DNA from: Sphagnum compactum
Taxonomy: Eukaryota > Bryophyta > Sphagnopsida > Sphagnales
Length of the DNA stretch: 64,000 nt
Reading direction: 5' to 3'
NCBI GenBank assembly: GCA_965153455.1
Contig: OZ234495.1
Span: forward strand, 24,610,875-24,674,874
Translations under genes and position numbers: made by a program
Notes under the pieces: model-generated
What the model was told of the DNA's origin: nothing
Seen by the model: only the letters and a program-made list of their open reading frames with translations
Databases searched by the model: none
Part shown: positions 12,406 through 23,300 of the stretch, one piece after another
Layout: each line of letters begins with the position of its first letter
How positions within the stretch are numbered: the stretch's first letter is position 1

Positions 12406-13482
12406 GTGCCAATTTTAAATGCTGAAGTGGCACAAAAGCTTGTGAGTACACCATTGTTTAGTTTTCAAGATTTGAAGTTAAGCACCAGGGACATAATTAT
12501 AGTACTAAAGGATACCCTGAACATTACATCAGGTCCTCTATTGATCCTTGATCCACATGCTACAGGGATCCCATCCAACACCTTGGAGAGACACTCGATT
12601 GTCTCATGTGTTGCAGATGGCATTTGTAATCTGGTCATTAGTTCTAGCATGGCTAAACTAGTGGGTTCTCCTACCTCTGATTATACGTTTACATTTCAAA
12701 AGGGAGCTAAGAACACCTCATTTGTGGATTTGTTGTTCAACAAAGTTTCCGTTGTGGATAGCCATTCTCTCCACAAAGTCTCTCATTCATTTTCGATGGT
12801 GGTGCTTAATGAGAAAACTTCCATCGCCACCAGAGTCGCCATTGTCGACAATACTGAGTTAATAATCCAAGTGGGAGGACATACACCCAGAGTGGTATTT
12901 CTTGATACAGGTGCCCAACCAGTGATTCTTAGAGTTCAATTCGCCAAGAAGATGGGCATGTTCGACTCCAAACTACGGAAATCTATGTGGCAAATTCGCA
13001 CCGTTAGTGGGAGCAAAGAGCAGGTACTTGGGCAGAACTCGAATTTGATTGCACTTGACTTCAATGAAGGTACAGATTAGGAGCTTTGCCTATGGGTCAG
13101 ATGTTTAGTCACCAATGCCACTAGTTATGACGTGTTCATTGGGCAAGAGGCCTTGTCTCCACCAAGTTTCACAATTGACAATTGGTTCGAGCATGCGTAC
13201 TACTGAGTGGATTGGGAGATTAATGGCCACCACCTGGGATACATACCCCTTGATTTACATGGGAACCATAGTCCTATGGCTCACCATTGTATGCTCAAGG
13301 AAGCACATACCATTTCCTACATACAACAAGCTAGCCATGAGTGGATAAAGGGAGATGAAGAGGAGACAGCTTACGCCCAAGCTATTGAAAGCTTGAAGGC
13401 GGTTCCTATTGACATTCAACACGGACCAAAGGTTTTACAGAGGTTCAAAGCAACCCACGAGCGGGTCTTAACACGTACCTAA
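12406..13482 (+). pseudogene. Retroelement aspartic protease region (element 2)
   Basis: One frame runs through the whole interval, interrupted only by stops at 13078 (TAG) and 13204 (TGA). The retropepsin active site reads FLDTGAQPV at about 12898-12924, with an upstream beta-strand and a downstream hydrophobic stretch typical of Ty3/gypsy proteases. After the second stop the frame continues through a linker (YAQAIESLKAVPIDIQHGPK) until it meets the inverted block near 13482. N-terminal gag is absent. Confidence 0.8.
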
Positions 13483-13483
13483 G

Positions 13484-14975
13484 TCCTTTCATTGAGAATG
13501 CGAACACCTTCTCATATTTAATTAGCAAGTTTGTGACCTGGTCTCTCTCCTTCTTGGTGAGCTGGTTCCCCATAACAAAAGGGTAGTTGAAAACACATGG
13601 AATGGAATTGGAAAGTGTGTTTGAAGAACCTAGTGTATTGGGTTCTCCACTATCTAACTGTGCAAATTTGTAGAAGGTTATAATTGTTTCTCCAGAAGTT
13701 GATGTACCTCCAGGTGTATAAGAAACAACTTGAGTCAAATTACATGGTACCTCCTCCCCCCCAACACTAAGAGTGAAATGTAGAATGTTGAAAATAGGCA
13801 AGTGTACTTGGTCGGGGTGCCATGTAGTCGCATCGCCAGAACTGCAAGCTGATTGAATTAGTGATGGTGTTGTGTACATTTGAAAGAATACACAAGTTAC
13901 CAACAACCATGTAAGGGAGTTCAGGTCCATGCCTCTCCCTAGTAGAGCGTTATGCTCCAATCTAGTCACCTTGGTGTGACTAGTAGTGCCAGTTTGGAAC
14001 CCCATAGCCCTTTCTCTTTCTTCTAGGCTTGGTTCATCCCAAGTGGCTGAAGCATGACGATACACCAGGCCTGGTCCATCTCCTTGAAAGGCGTGTGCTC
14101 CTGGGAAGGAGACAAAGGTGGGCCAAACACCTCTTGATTTTCCTACTGTGTTTGCAGGAAACCAAGGAGGTTTCTCTTGCCTTGTAACTGGTTGGTAGGA
14201 ACTTTGATAATCCAATATGTGAGAAACCTGTAGGTTGGGGTCTCTGATGGTGTATCTTAGAATCAACTGCAGGACTGAGAGTGGTGCAAGGTTAGTCCAC
14301 CAATTGCGCAATCGGTGCGCATAGGAACTGCATTGTGCTGCATCGAGTAGGAGCGACTCTCCAAGGTAATGCTTGATCAGCGTGTAGTGCTTTTGGACTT
14401 TCTCTCTTTAGTCAAGCTGAGAAGGGGTGTTCTCAATTACATTACCAAGCGTAGGATAAATGGATTGAGCCTAGGTGATCAATCGTACCATGTCCGTGAA
14501 GATACCGAATCTTGTGTCATTCAAGCCTTCTCCAAATCTAGCCGCTGAAAATCCTTGACATTCCCAACTTGAAATGATGAGGTCCACGGGGCCAAGTAAT
14601 TCCATATGCTTCTTTTGAATTAATTGTATGTCAAAGGGCAAGAAAGTGAAACTGGCCTTCCATGCGGTGGTTGCAAACTATTGTGGAAATCTGGTTATAA
14701 GCTCCATCATTTTCGATGCCGCCACTTGCTTTGCAATAGGATCAATGTCTACGTAGAAATACTTCCGAACCACCATCCCTGACTATAGTAGGGCTTCGAA
14801 ACCTATACCAATACCATCAAAGAGCTCTAGTAATGTAATCCCCTCCTTAGGTGGTGTCCAGGTGATTAGCTAACAAAGTACTGGCTTAATTGGTTCGCCA
14901 TGGCTCTCCATGTTCTCAAAACTAGACAGAGCTTTGACCAAGGTAGTTCTTTATAGACCTTACAGATGGGACACC
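13484..14975 (-). pseudogene. DNMT3-like C5 cytosine methyltransferase domain of element 2 (inverted block)
   Basis: C5-methyltransferase motifs appear on the minus strand in canonical order. Motif I (S-adenosylmethionine site), LELFDGIGIGFEALL, is near 14835-14790. Motif IV with the catalytic Cys, SSWECQGFS, is at 14573-14547; the usual Pro before Cys is Glu. Motif VI, VIENTPSQ, is near 14440-14418. A motif VIII-like AHRLRNWWTNL is near 14322-14290. The IX-X end, ERERAMGFQTGTT then ALLGRGMDLNSL, is at 14030-13915. DAAQCSSYAHRLRNWWTNL resembles the DNMT3 segment with AHR.R..W.NL. Plant DRM enzymes have a permuted motif order; this one does not. About four stops fall in the N-terminal half; the C-terminal half (14311-13484) is open. 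The same frame then runs into LTKKERDQVTNLLIKYEKVF, the segment that normally precedes RT, so in the intact element this domain sat between protease and RT. Confidence 0.8.
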
Positions 14976-16276
14976 CATCTATCAGAGGAGGCATAGGTTG
15001 AGCAAACATGAACGGGAACTGGTAGATGAAAGATGCAAAGAGCTCCATGAGGCTGGTCTTATTCAGCCATCAAGTTCTGATTTCGCAGCTGCTACAATAA
15101 TGCCAACAAAGAAGGATTCAGCTGGATTATGGACTGAGAAAAGGATGTGCGAGGATTATAGGCCTTTGAACCTAGTTACACCTCAGGATAGGTACCCCAT
15201 GCCCATCCCTGAAGAATTGTTTGATAGCATTGGAGATTCAAACATTTTCATAATTGTGGATCTGAAGCAAAGCTTCAACCATATTGGGCTCGTTACAAAG
15301 AATCGTAAGAAAATGACATTCCATGGAAGTAACAAGTTGTGGGAAAGGCTTGTGATGCCTTTTGGATTGAAGAATGCATCTGTCTTCTTTCAGTGAGTCA
15401 TGGACCAGGTTTTTGAAGGGGCAAATTTCCTGAAGTGCTACATAGATGACGTCCTAGTGCATACTAAGGAACTCCTGCAGCACTTGGCTCATCTTGAAGA
15501 ATTATTCAAAAGGCTCCACGAAGTCGATATGAAGATCCATCCTAGAAAGTGTGAGTTTGCTGTCACCTCAATAGTCTACCTTGGCCACATAATTTTGCTA
15601 AATGGTATTATGGCTCATTGGGCCAAATTAATAGCCATTTTGGAGATGCCCAATCCTACTAATGTTCACATTTTGAGGAGCTTCATCAGACTATGTAATT
15701 ACTACAGGATTTATGTCTAAGACTTCAGTACTATTGTTCATCTTCTCTATGCATTGTTAAAGAAGGATGTTACTTGGACATGGAGTGAAGAGGTTCAAGA
15801 AGCTTTCAACACACTCGAGGAAAAGCTTTCAGAGTTCCCCATTATGAGAAAACCTGATTTCAGCAAGGTTTTCATTTTACCCACTAACTGGAGTGCTCTT
15901 GGTATTGGTTTTATTTTTGGCCAACTTGATGAGGAAGGCAAGGAATATGTCATTGCTTATGCATCCTGAAGCAACAACAAGGCTGAGAGCAATTACTTTT
16001 CATACGAAGGGAGTGTCTTACTGTTATATGGGCCGTCATACATTTCAGGCCCTATTTTTATGGCACCAAGTTCACTTTGTATACCGACCACTAGCCTATC
16101 ATGTGGTTGATGACCAACAACAAACTTACTAGTAAGTTAGTTCATTGGTCATTTATACTTTGAGAATATGAGTTCAAAGTTATTCACCGACCTAGTATTA
16201 CACATCAGAATGCGGATACCATGTCGCGGAGACCCCTCACTACCTCTGAAGATTTCTCAGAAGCCAGGCAAGACTT
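14965..16276 (+). pseudogene. Ty3/gypsy reverse transcriptase–RNase H (element 2)
   Basis: The frame opens with QRRHRLSKHERELVDERCKE and runs through the RT domain: CEDYRPLNLVTPQDRYPMP, VMPFGLKNASVFFQ, and the active-site box YIDD at 15438-15449. Stops at 15394, 15718 and 15967 interrupt an otherwise continuous frame. RNase H continues after a frameshift near 15998 (LTVIWAVIHFRPYFYGTKF). The region ends with EFKVIHRPSITHQNADTMSR, the usual RNase H-integrase connector. At about 16275 the sequence jumps straight to the integrase C-terminus. Confidence 0.88.
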
Positions 16277-16977
16277 TCCATTGGGACCTAGCCCTACCTT
16301 ACATCGCCATGGGTTACAGGATGTCCAAACATGCATCTTTGTCTCATTTTGTTCCTTACTTTCTACTTTTTGATAAACATCCCATTCCACCCTCTTCCAT
16401 TGCTGCTCAAATGGAGCATGTTGTGGACTTGGACTCCCCAGCCATTTGGGCTAGGGTCATCGTAGAAAGGGTTGTTATATTCAAGAAGGTTATTCCCATG
16501 GCCATGGAAAACTTGTTCATTGCACAACATTAAGACACTCTATGGTATGCACACACACGAGGTGGCAGTTACAAACCTAAGGTGAGACAATTTGATGTTG
16601 GTGACTTTGTGTATCTCTAGCGGCAACCTAATGATATTCTAGACACTTATTTCGGTTGCACTATCTTGAGGATTAAGGCGATCAGGCCTTCAAGTGTGTT
16701 GGAGTTGCAAGGAACTAACGGATGCACAATTCAGGATCACTCCAAAATTTGTGCACCCTACCACATGCCGAACTTGGATCCTACCATCATCACGTCGACT
16801 TGGATTCCTCCACTTGATTATCCATATCAGGTATGTCAGAGGACAGACGATGTTGATCAAATGTTGTTTTGCGATAATTATAATGGTGGATACCATCTAT
16901 TTTGCCTCAAGCCGGAGTTCACTCAAGTTCCCGCTGACATTTGGTACTGTATATCATGTTTTCTTGCAACACTTTGA
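16277..16977 (+). pseudogene. Integrase C-terminal remnant fused to a PHD finger (element 2)
   Basis: The segment starts inside the integrase core (HWDLALPYIAMGYRMSKHAS), so the zinc-binding part and most of the DDE core have been deleted. The post-integrase region follows (KPKVRQFDVGDFVYL, then ILRIKAIRPSSVLELQG). At 16825-16965 comes a PHD-type C4HC3 finger, VCQRTDD, DQMLFCDN, GGYHLFCLKP, IWYCISC, with the typical W before the last Cys pair. Two zinc ligands are changed to Tyr (YQVC and CDNYN); both fit TGY-to-TAY transitions. The frame ends at TGA 16975-16977. PHD fingers read histone H3 tails, so in an active copy this tail probably guided integration, as chromodomains do in other Ty3/gypsy elements. 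Confidence 0.8.
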
Positions 16978-17009
16978 TTTCTACTCAGACCATGCCACAC
17001 TTTTCTCGG

Positions 17010-18080
17010 CTCAAGTCTGGGGGGGGATACATGAAAATTTCATTTTAACCTCCTCTTGTGCATTGTATATATGTGTGTGCATCTCTTTTTGATTAATTAG
17101 TTTCTACCTTTGACTGATTTTAGTCTTTTTGTTTAGTAGAATTTACTATGGATTTACACCCTTACAACATTATACATCACGACACTACGCGTCACGACAA
17201 TGCCCACCTGCCATCTACTCTATATTTTTTGGATCATTGAACTATGGTAGCTAAATCAAATGCTTCAAAAACACCAAGATTTGAAAGTTGGCTGAATCTC
17301 ATAAAATTGCACCAAATTCATGGTGGGGATTTTTCATTTCTCACCCACATTACACATTTTTAGTACCAGAAGATTTAGATTGAAGTCTCCTACAACTCTA
17401 GCAAGTCAGATTTGTTTTAAAGTCACAGAATTCCAGCTATTGGGAGCTTATATGGTTGCAACTCCCTCCTGTCACTTGGCACTGCCAGTTTTTGTAAAAT
17501 ACTGGTGACTAACTTTTAATCTTGATTGAGTCAAGAATGGGTTGGTGACAGTACGATGCAATGAAATCTGAAGTATCTTTTTGATACCTGACTGCATCAC
17601 TGACTCAATAAATCTTCGATCTGGACTGCACCAGCAATAGACTGGGTCGCAATTGATTCCCAGCGAAGTGACTTGCCTGCTGTGCTCACCAAAGCCTGCT
17701 TTTTCAACACATCTACAAATCATTTCTGTTGTATAAACGTGTGAGGCCCAGGAACAACTCATTTGCTCCAAGCGTGTCAGTCGTAAGTCTACTTCAGTGT
17801 TGGGGGGCACACTTGACTTTCTTTTATAAAAACAACCGCCCTATTTTTCAAACATTTCTTTCAGAATCGGAGAAACTCCCGTTCTCGATACTTCAAATCT
17901 TCCAGAACTGCCAGGTTTCACCAAAGAACCAGCGGTTATTTGACTTTCTCAAATGTGTTTTTTGTGGACAATGGGTTATGTATCAGAAAAACTGGGTGTT
18001 TGGTGTTTTCTGAGAACCGCCATTAGGAGCCTTAAGAACCGCGGTGATATCCGGGAGCAGCTTGTTACAGGTTCTAATAC
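17010..18080 (+). mobile_element. Polypurine tract and probable 3' LTR of element 2
   Basis: Immediately after the pol stop is a CAAGTCT-G8 tract (to 17026) resembling plus-strand primer sites of plant Ty3/gypsy elements. The following kilobase is non-coding and contains a TATAAAA box at about 17824, as an LTR promoter would. The right end near 18080 is a guess. A diverged relative of part of this sequence lies at 44440-44770. Confidence 0.5.
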
Positions 18081-19312
18081 CCGCCCACCAATGCTCTCCA
18101 TACACCTAGGTGTCCTTGGAGATTGCGTTTTTCTCTACCCACACGTCATCAGTAGACTTTCCCTGCAAATGGGTAGGTAGCGGGGCCAGCCTTCAAGATG
18201 ATTCCCTTTGTTTCCTGGCTTAGAACCAAAAGTTGAAATAGTCAGGTATATGCTTCTAAGGCTGGGAGCATATACCCTCATAATACGAGTTCCATTCACA
18301 CATTTCAAACATATGGTCCCACTCCGCACCCAATTTTCTACAAAAGTCCTTCATATGTGTCGAAATCATATTTTTCAGGTTACAAAAATGAGAAATTTTG
18401 AGAACCAAAAAAAAAAAAAAAAAAACCCAACGCCTCACCCCAAAAAAAAAAAAACAACAACAACTACTGGCCTTGCTATAGTCTTTAGACAGGGATAGTT
18501 ATAATAATTAGAAGCAACAAAAGAAATTTTGGGGTTTGTACCATGGTACCAGGCATATGGTATGGTGCTGGGTTTACCCATGGCCACACATTATCTACAC
18601 CATATCTACCTCTACAACATACTTTTTTCCACTCCGAATTTATTTGTTACAACCATCCATGTAGCTTCGTTCTCCCTCAAGCTACTAGAATCATAGTCAC
18701 CATTGTCAGCAAGTAAAGATTATATTCCCTGCAACATGATCTCTGCAATAAAGCTCCACAGGGACACTGGGTGAAATCAGCAGACAGGAAACGCGTACAA
18801 CAAGCATTGTCACAATAATGGAGCCTGGACGGAGCCAGTAAAGCATGTTTACCGATCAACGTTAAATAGCAAACTGTATCCCCAATTCTGAGAAGGAAAT
18901 AGACTTGTGTCCAAGACAAATTAGTGATGGGGCCCGGAATCGGCAAAGCGCTTACTCTCTCATCAGTCGTGGCACAATCCTTCTAGGAAGTTCTAGGAGA
19001 GGAGAAAACAAATAAGAAAGATATGTGAGAAGAAGAGTTCTTGAAGAGGCTGGAGGATAAGCAAGGGATAAGCAAAGGAGTAAGAGAAGAGTGGGGGAAT
19101 TTCAGGGAGTCCATTAAGTGGAAACAAATCAATATTCCAGAGTGCTAGCGGAAAAATCAGGTTGTGAGAATGTGTTTTGCAATGGAGACACTTTATAGCG
19201 TGTATGCTTTTGAGGGGGCAAAGGACTGCTAGCAGGTTTTTGGAGAGCAAAAAGTGAAGAGGAAACATACAGAGGAGAGGAGTTAATGAATGGAATTTGA
19301 CTACTGGGAGGT
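18081..19312. other. Intergenic stretch upstream of the NLR gene
   Basis: No coding sequence recognised. The last 350 bases (about 18990-19312) are purine-rich and less AT-rich and could be the NLR 5' leader. A segment near 18330-18440 resembles one near 40730-40850 (see findings). An A-rich tract interrupts at about 18409-18455. Confidence 0.4.
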
Positions 19313-19474
19313 ATGGAAAATTCATTCTCTCACCGCGAGGGAAAAGGTGTTGATGTTTCACAAGGGCCAGCAAAAAAAAGAAAAGGAGATGTTATGCCAA
19401 TCCATGGTGTGATCAACACACCTTTGGTCTCTGGTGAAACTGCTCCTTCAATCTCTAGACAAGGCAACAATGTG
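19313..19474 (+). CDS. Candidate first exon of the hydrolase-NLR gene
   Basis: An open frame from ATG 19313 encodes a hydrophilic N-terminus with a basic cluster (PAKKRKG, possibly a nuclear localisation signal). A GTGAAT donor at 19475 would end the exon after 54 complete codons, which matches the phase-0 start of the next exon at 20349. This is inferred from position and phase only. There is no recognisable domain, so the true start of the gene may be elsewhere. Confidence 0.35.
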
Positions 19475-20348
19475 GTGAATCCTCTTGCTTTAATGATTGA
19501 ACTCGTTTTGCACAAGTCTTTTTCTTGGGCTTTCCAGAGATACATGTTGAAATTTGACATTAGTTTATGAGGTTCCTTGTTGAATACCAATCATTTTGCT
19601 TGCTTTCCATTGCATCATTTAAATCGATCGATATGAAATGAAGTGATATCAAAACAAACTCTTACGTTTGGGACTCACTTTGCTATAACAAGTAGAATTA
19701 GTGAAAGGAAAATTTGTCAATTGGCATTGACTATGTTCACATATAGAATATATAAGGTTTGCAACTTTCAATGTAGATTGTGAGTAACTGTAAAATGGTC
19801 TAAATCCAACAACATAATTATTAAAGAATTCTCTTGTGATTGAGTCCTAGTTGCGTAGGAGTTGAAGCCCTTGGTGGTTAGAATTTGTAGAAAAACATAG
19901 TAAAATGAAAATCAACCATATTATATAGTTTTAATTAAAGAATCCAAATTTTCAAGATTCAAATTCTTATTATTAGTCCTTAAATTTATTGGCATGTATG
20001 CCATCATAACATTATGTGATGATATTCAATTTTTGAATTATATTTTGAAACTCACTTTGCATGTAAATCATCTTTTTTTGCGACTCTTTATTTTTTGAGA
20101 GGAAACTAACAAGCCCAAAAAATTGTAAATATGGTTGTAGAATCAAAAGTTAAATTTAAATGATATTGCGAGATGAATATGTTATTGTTTAATTCATAGA
20201 TTATTGTCTTGTTCTAGTTCACATTTTCAATTAACTATGATTCTACATTCGATGAATCTTGCATTTCTTTAACTTTATGTATAATAAAATTATTTTCAAG
20301 ATTTATTTGATGAATCTTTTTGACATTTTTTTTTCTTTATCTTTGCAG

Positions 20349-23300
20349 AGATATCCAGTGCATGATTTGAATCCTGATTGCACTTCAAAGAATCCGAATT
20401 TGACCATAATTTTTTTCCATGGGATTGCTTATGGGATTAATGATGAATGGAAGGAAACATGGACAACGCGATCCATTGATGGTAGAGAAAAATGCATATG
20501 CTGGCCACAAATGTGGATCCCGAAAGACTTGAATGACAATGTTAGAATTTTGTCATTGTCATATGATTCTAATGTTGTGGCAACTGTCCACAATGATGTG
20601 ACTGAAATTGGCAAGAACCTCGTTCAAAGCTTGGTAATAAATTCAAGGTGTGACTATTTCCCTATTTATGGACATCTGACTCCTTGCCATGTGTTTCAAT
20701 TAAATATAATTTCTTGTGTTTTGATATCTTTGAATAAATTGTTCATGTGGGGCATTATTGTGATACACACCAAAACTTGAACATTGTGGAACTTTCAAAT
20801 TCATTGAGGAGAACATGAAATGGGGCTTTCATGTTTATTCTCATGTTGAAAATAAATCACTAACAAAATATTTGTTTTTGTTATCAAACCATGGGAAACC
20901 AATTTGGTTGTAGTGGCAATTTGTGATGGGAATTTTTTGAAGTTTCGTCTTTGGTAATCAAACTAAATTCAATTACATATATGATTTTTAAAAATTGAAT
21001 CCACTTTGATTAAATTTAATTTCAAAAATTATATATCTTACTTCTAATTTCCTCCATTTTAATATTTGAATATATTTTTCAATGTAAAACATGATTTGTA
21101 CATAAACACATGGAAGTAAATGTTTACATGCTTGTGCATAATAACTTATTAACCCAAACATGGTTGGAACATTTTATAGGTAGATTAATGAAGACATATG
21201 AAAAGTGGAAAAACACCTACAAACAAATTTGTTATTGACTTATGGCTTAGGTTGTTCTATTAAATTTTGACAAATTGCATCAAGTACAATATATGATGTT
21301 GTGATTTTTTGAACAAATGTACATTAACAGACAAAATGTTATTGATGGATTTTGGTGCATTTTGTAGTTATCAAATGCTTTGGGACAAACCAGTGGCGAT
21401 TGTTGCTTATAGTTTCGGAGGTCTTGTATTCAAAAGCTTGGTGGTTGAAGCCCACAAACATGTGTATCACAGGCCAATGAATGATTTAGATTTTGAAATA
21501 CAAAAATATTGTGAATTGTTTTTAAACAATCTTAAAGGTGTGGTGTTTTATAGTGTACCACATGCTGGTGGTTCCCAAGATCTATCAAAATATTTCAAAT
21601 GGCAATGTCAACAAATTGCTAGAAATATAACCCAATCATGTATTTTGAAAAATATGAAATCTTTCAACCCAAAAATGGAACAACTTTCAGTGGATTTTAA
21701 CAAAGCTATTTGCAAAGACCTCAACATTTATGCATTTGGTGAAGGATTACCTATTGACAATAAATGGGTAAGATTTTCATTTAAACATATTGATTATCCA
21801 ACTAAGTTCCATGGTTGAACATATTTTATGTTATAGAACTTATGTTGGTTTGTCCAATAACTTTTGAAATTACAAACATTAGTTGTGAAATTATTTTAAA
21901 TTTTCCTTTCTTTGTTCAATTAAAATAATTTTTGCACATGTACAGGGAATTTTAGTGCCAATGGCTTCAGCTATTCGATTGTCAGATAATAACAATTATA
22001 AAGTCGAAGATGCTAATCACTTGACAATTTGCAAGCCACCAACAAAAGACCATCCAAGCTATTCCATACTATTGGACCATTTGAAAACTTTTATGAAGGT
22101 AAATAACATTGATTTTACCTCTTGGAATTTTGTATGTTCATATAATTTTATTATGACATTATATCATATCACATAAATTGCATGCCATATTTGTTAGGGT
22201 TATATTATCCATTATTTAAAATAACAAATTTTTTGTTTATGAACTTTGACAGAAACAAAACACACGACCTATGCCACCTTTGCCATGTTATGAGGTGGCA
22301 TTGGGAGATAAAGCAAACGCTATAAATTGTTTGTTTCAAAAGGAATCTATTGTTGCATTAATTGGAATGGGTGGGATTGGGAAGACCACCTTGAGTAAAA
22401 AAATATATCATTTGTTCCACAACCAATATGACAAATCTAGCTTCTTGGAGGATGTGAAATCAAAAGACATCAACAATGTCAAAAAACAACTTTTACATGA
22501 TTTGTGTGATAAAGCATTATGCAAGGATGAAGACCTTAATAAAGAAGACCTTGATCGAATCAAGCAATGCATGATATCAAAAAAAGTTTTGGTGGTTGTG
22601 GATGATGTTGGTAAGATGGAGAACCTTGGAGCCTTGCTGCAACTTCTTATTGACAAGGATGTCACTAATGTAGATTATAAAAGCAAAATACTTGTAAATT
22701 GTCGAAATTGGCAAATCTTGAAATATCATGTAAAGGAGTCCGCAAAAATGGACATGGCATTGTTGGAGGAACAACAAGCAAGGGAACTTTTCATGTTCCA
22801 TGCATTCAAACATGCAAATCATGTGACAAATGATATTGAAAAGATTTCTATGGAAATTATAAAAGCTTGTGAAGGGCTCCCTTTAAGCCTTGAAGTATTG
22901 GGTTCTTATTTGTGTGATATTTCAATTTTGGAAGTATGGAAAGATGCATTGCACACATTGAAAAATGGGAAGAATATAACAGGGGGCTCTAAGGATGAAG
23001 TGATTTGGACAACATTACGAATTTCTTATGACCACTTGGATAAGGACCATCAAAACATGTTTTTGGATATTGCTTGTTTTTTGGTTGGTTTCAACAAAAA
23101 TACATTCTGTCGAATGTATTGGAATGGAGATGATTCATGTAGCCCTATGCTTGGATTACAAAATTTGAAAGACAGATCTTTAATCAAATGGGCAGAAGAT
23201 GGAAGCTTGTACATGCATGAACAATTACAAGACATGGGTCGAAATATTGCAATGGAAGTTACAATGAGTCGATTTATATGGAAACCAAATATATATTTGC

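Larger units (their letters stand above)
12406..18080 (+). mobile_element. Ty3/gypsy relic carrying a cytosine methyltransferase domain and a PHD finger (element 2)
   Basis: Plus-strand order: protease (12406-13482), an inverted block with a C5 methyltransferase domain (13484-14975, minus), RT-RNase H (14965-16276), integrase C-terminal remnant (from 16277), PHD finger (16801-16977), a G-rich polypurine tract (17019-17026) and an LTR-like stretch with a TATAAAA box (17822-17831). Gag and any 5' LTR are missing; the left end abuts element 1. The copy is inactive: in-frame stops, an inversion and a deletion of most of the integrase. The right boundary is an estimate, because without a second LTR the end cannot be fixed. 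Confidence 0.85.

Noticed and set aside
13445-13484. Last dozen residues of the long minus-strand ORF as part of the methyltransferase polyprotein
   Set aside because: They read into the antisense of the protease-side linker after the inversion breakpoint.
14866-15048. 60-aa minus-strand ORF at the right edge of the inverted block
   Set aside because: It straddles the breakpoint and partly reads the antisense of RT; only the shifted frame near 14930-14870 looks like methyltransferase lead-in.
18060-18090. Possible tRNA B-box (GGTTCTAATACCC)
   Set aside because: No A-box at the right distance and no cloverleaf could be folded.
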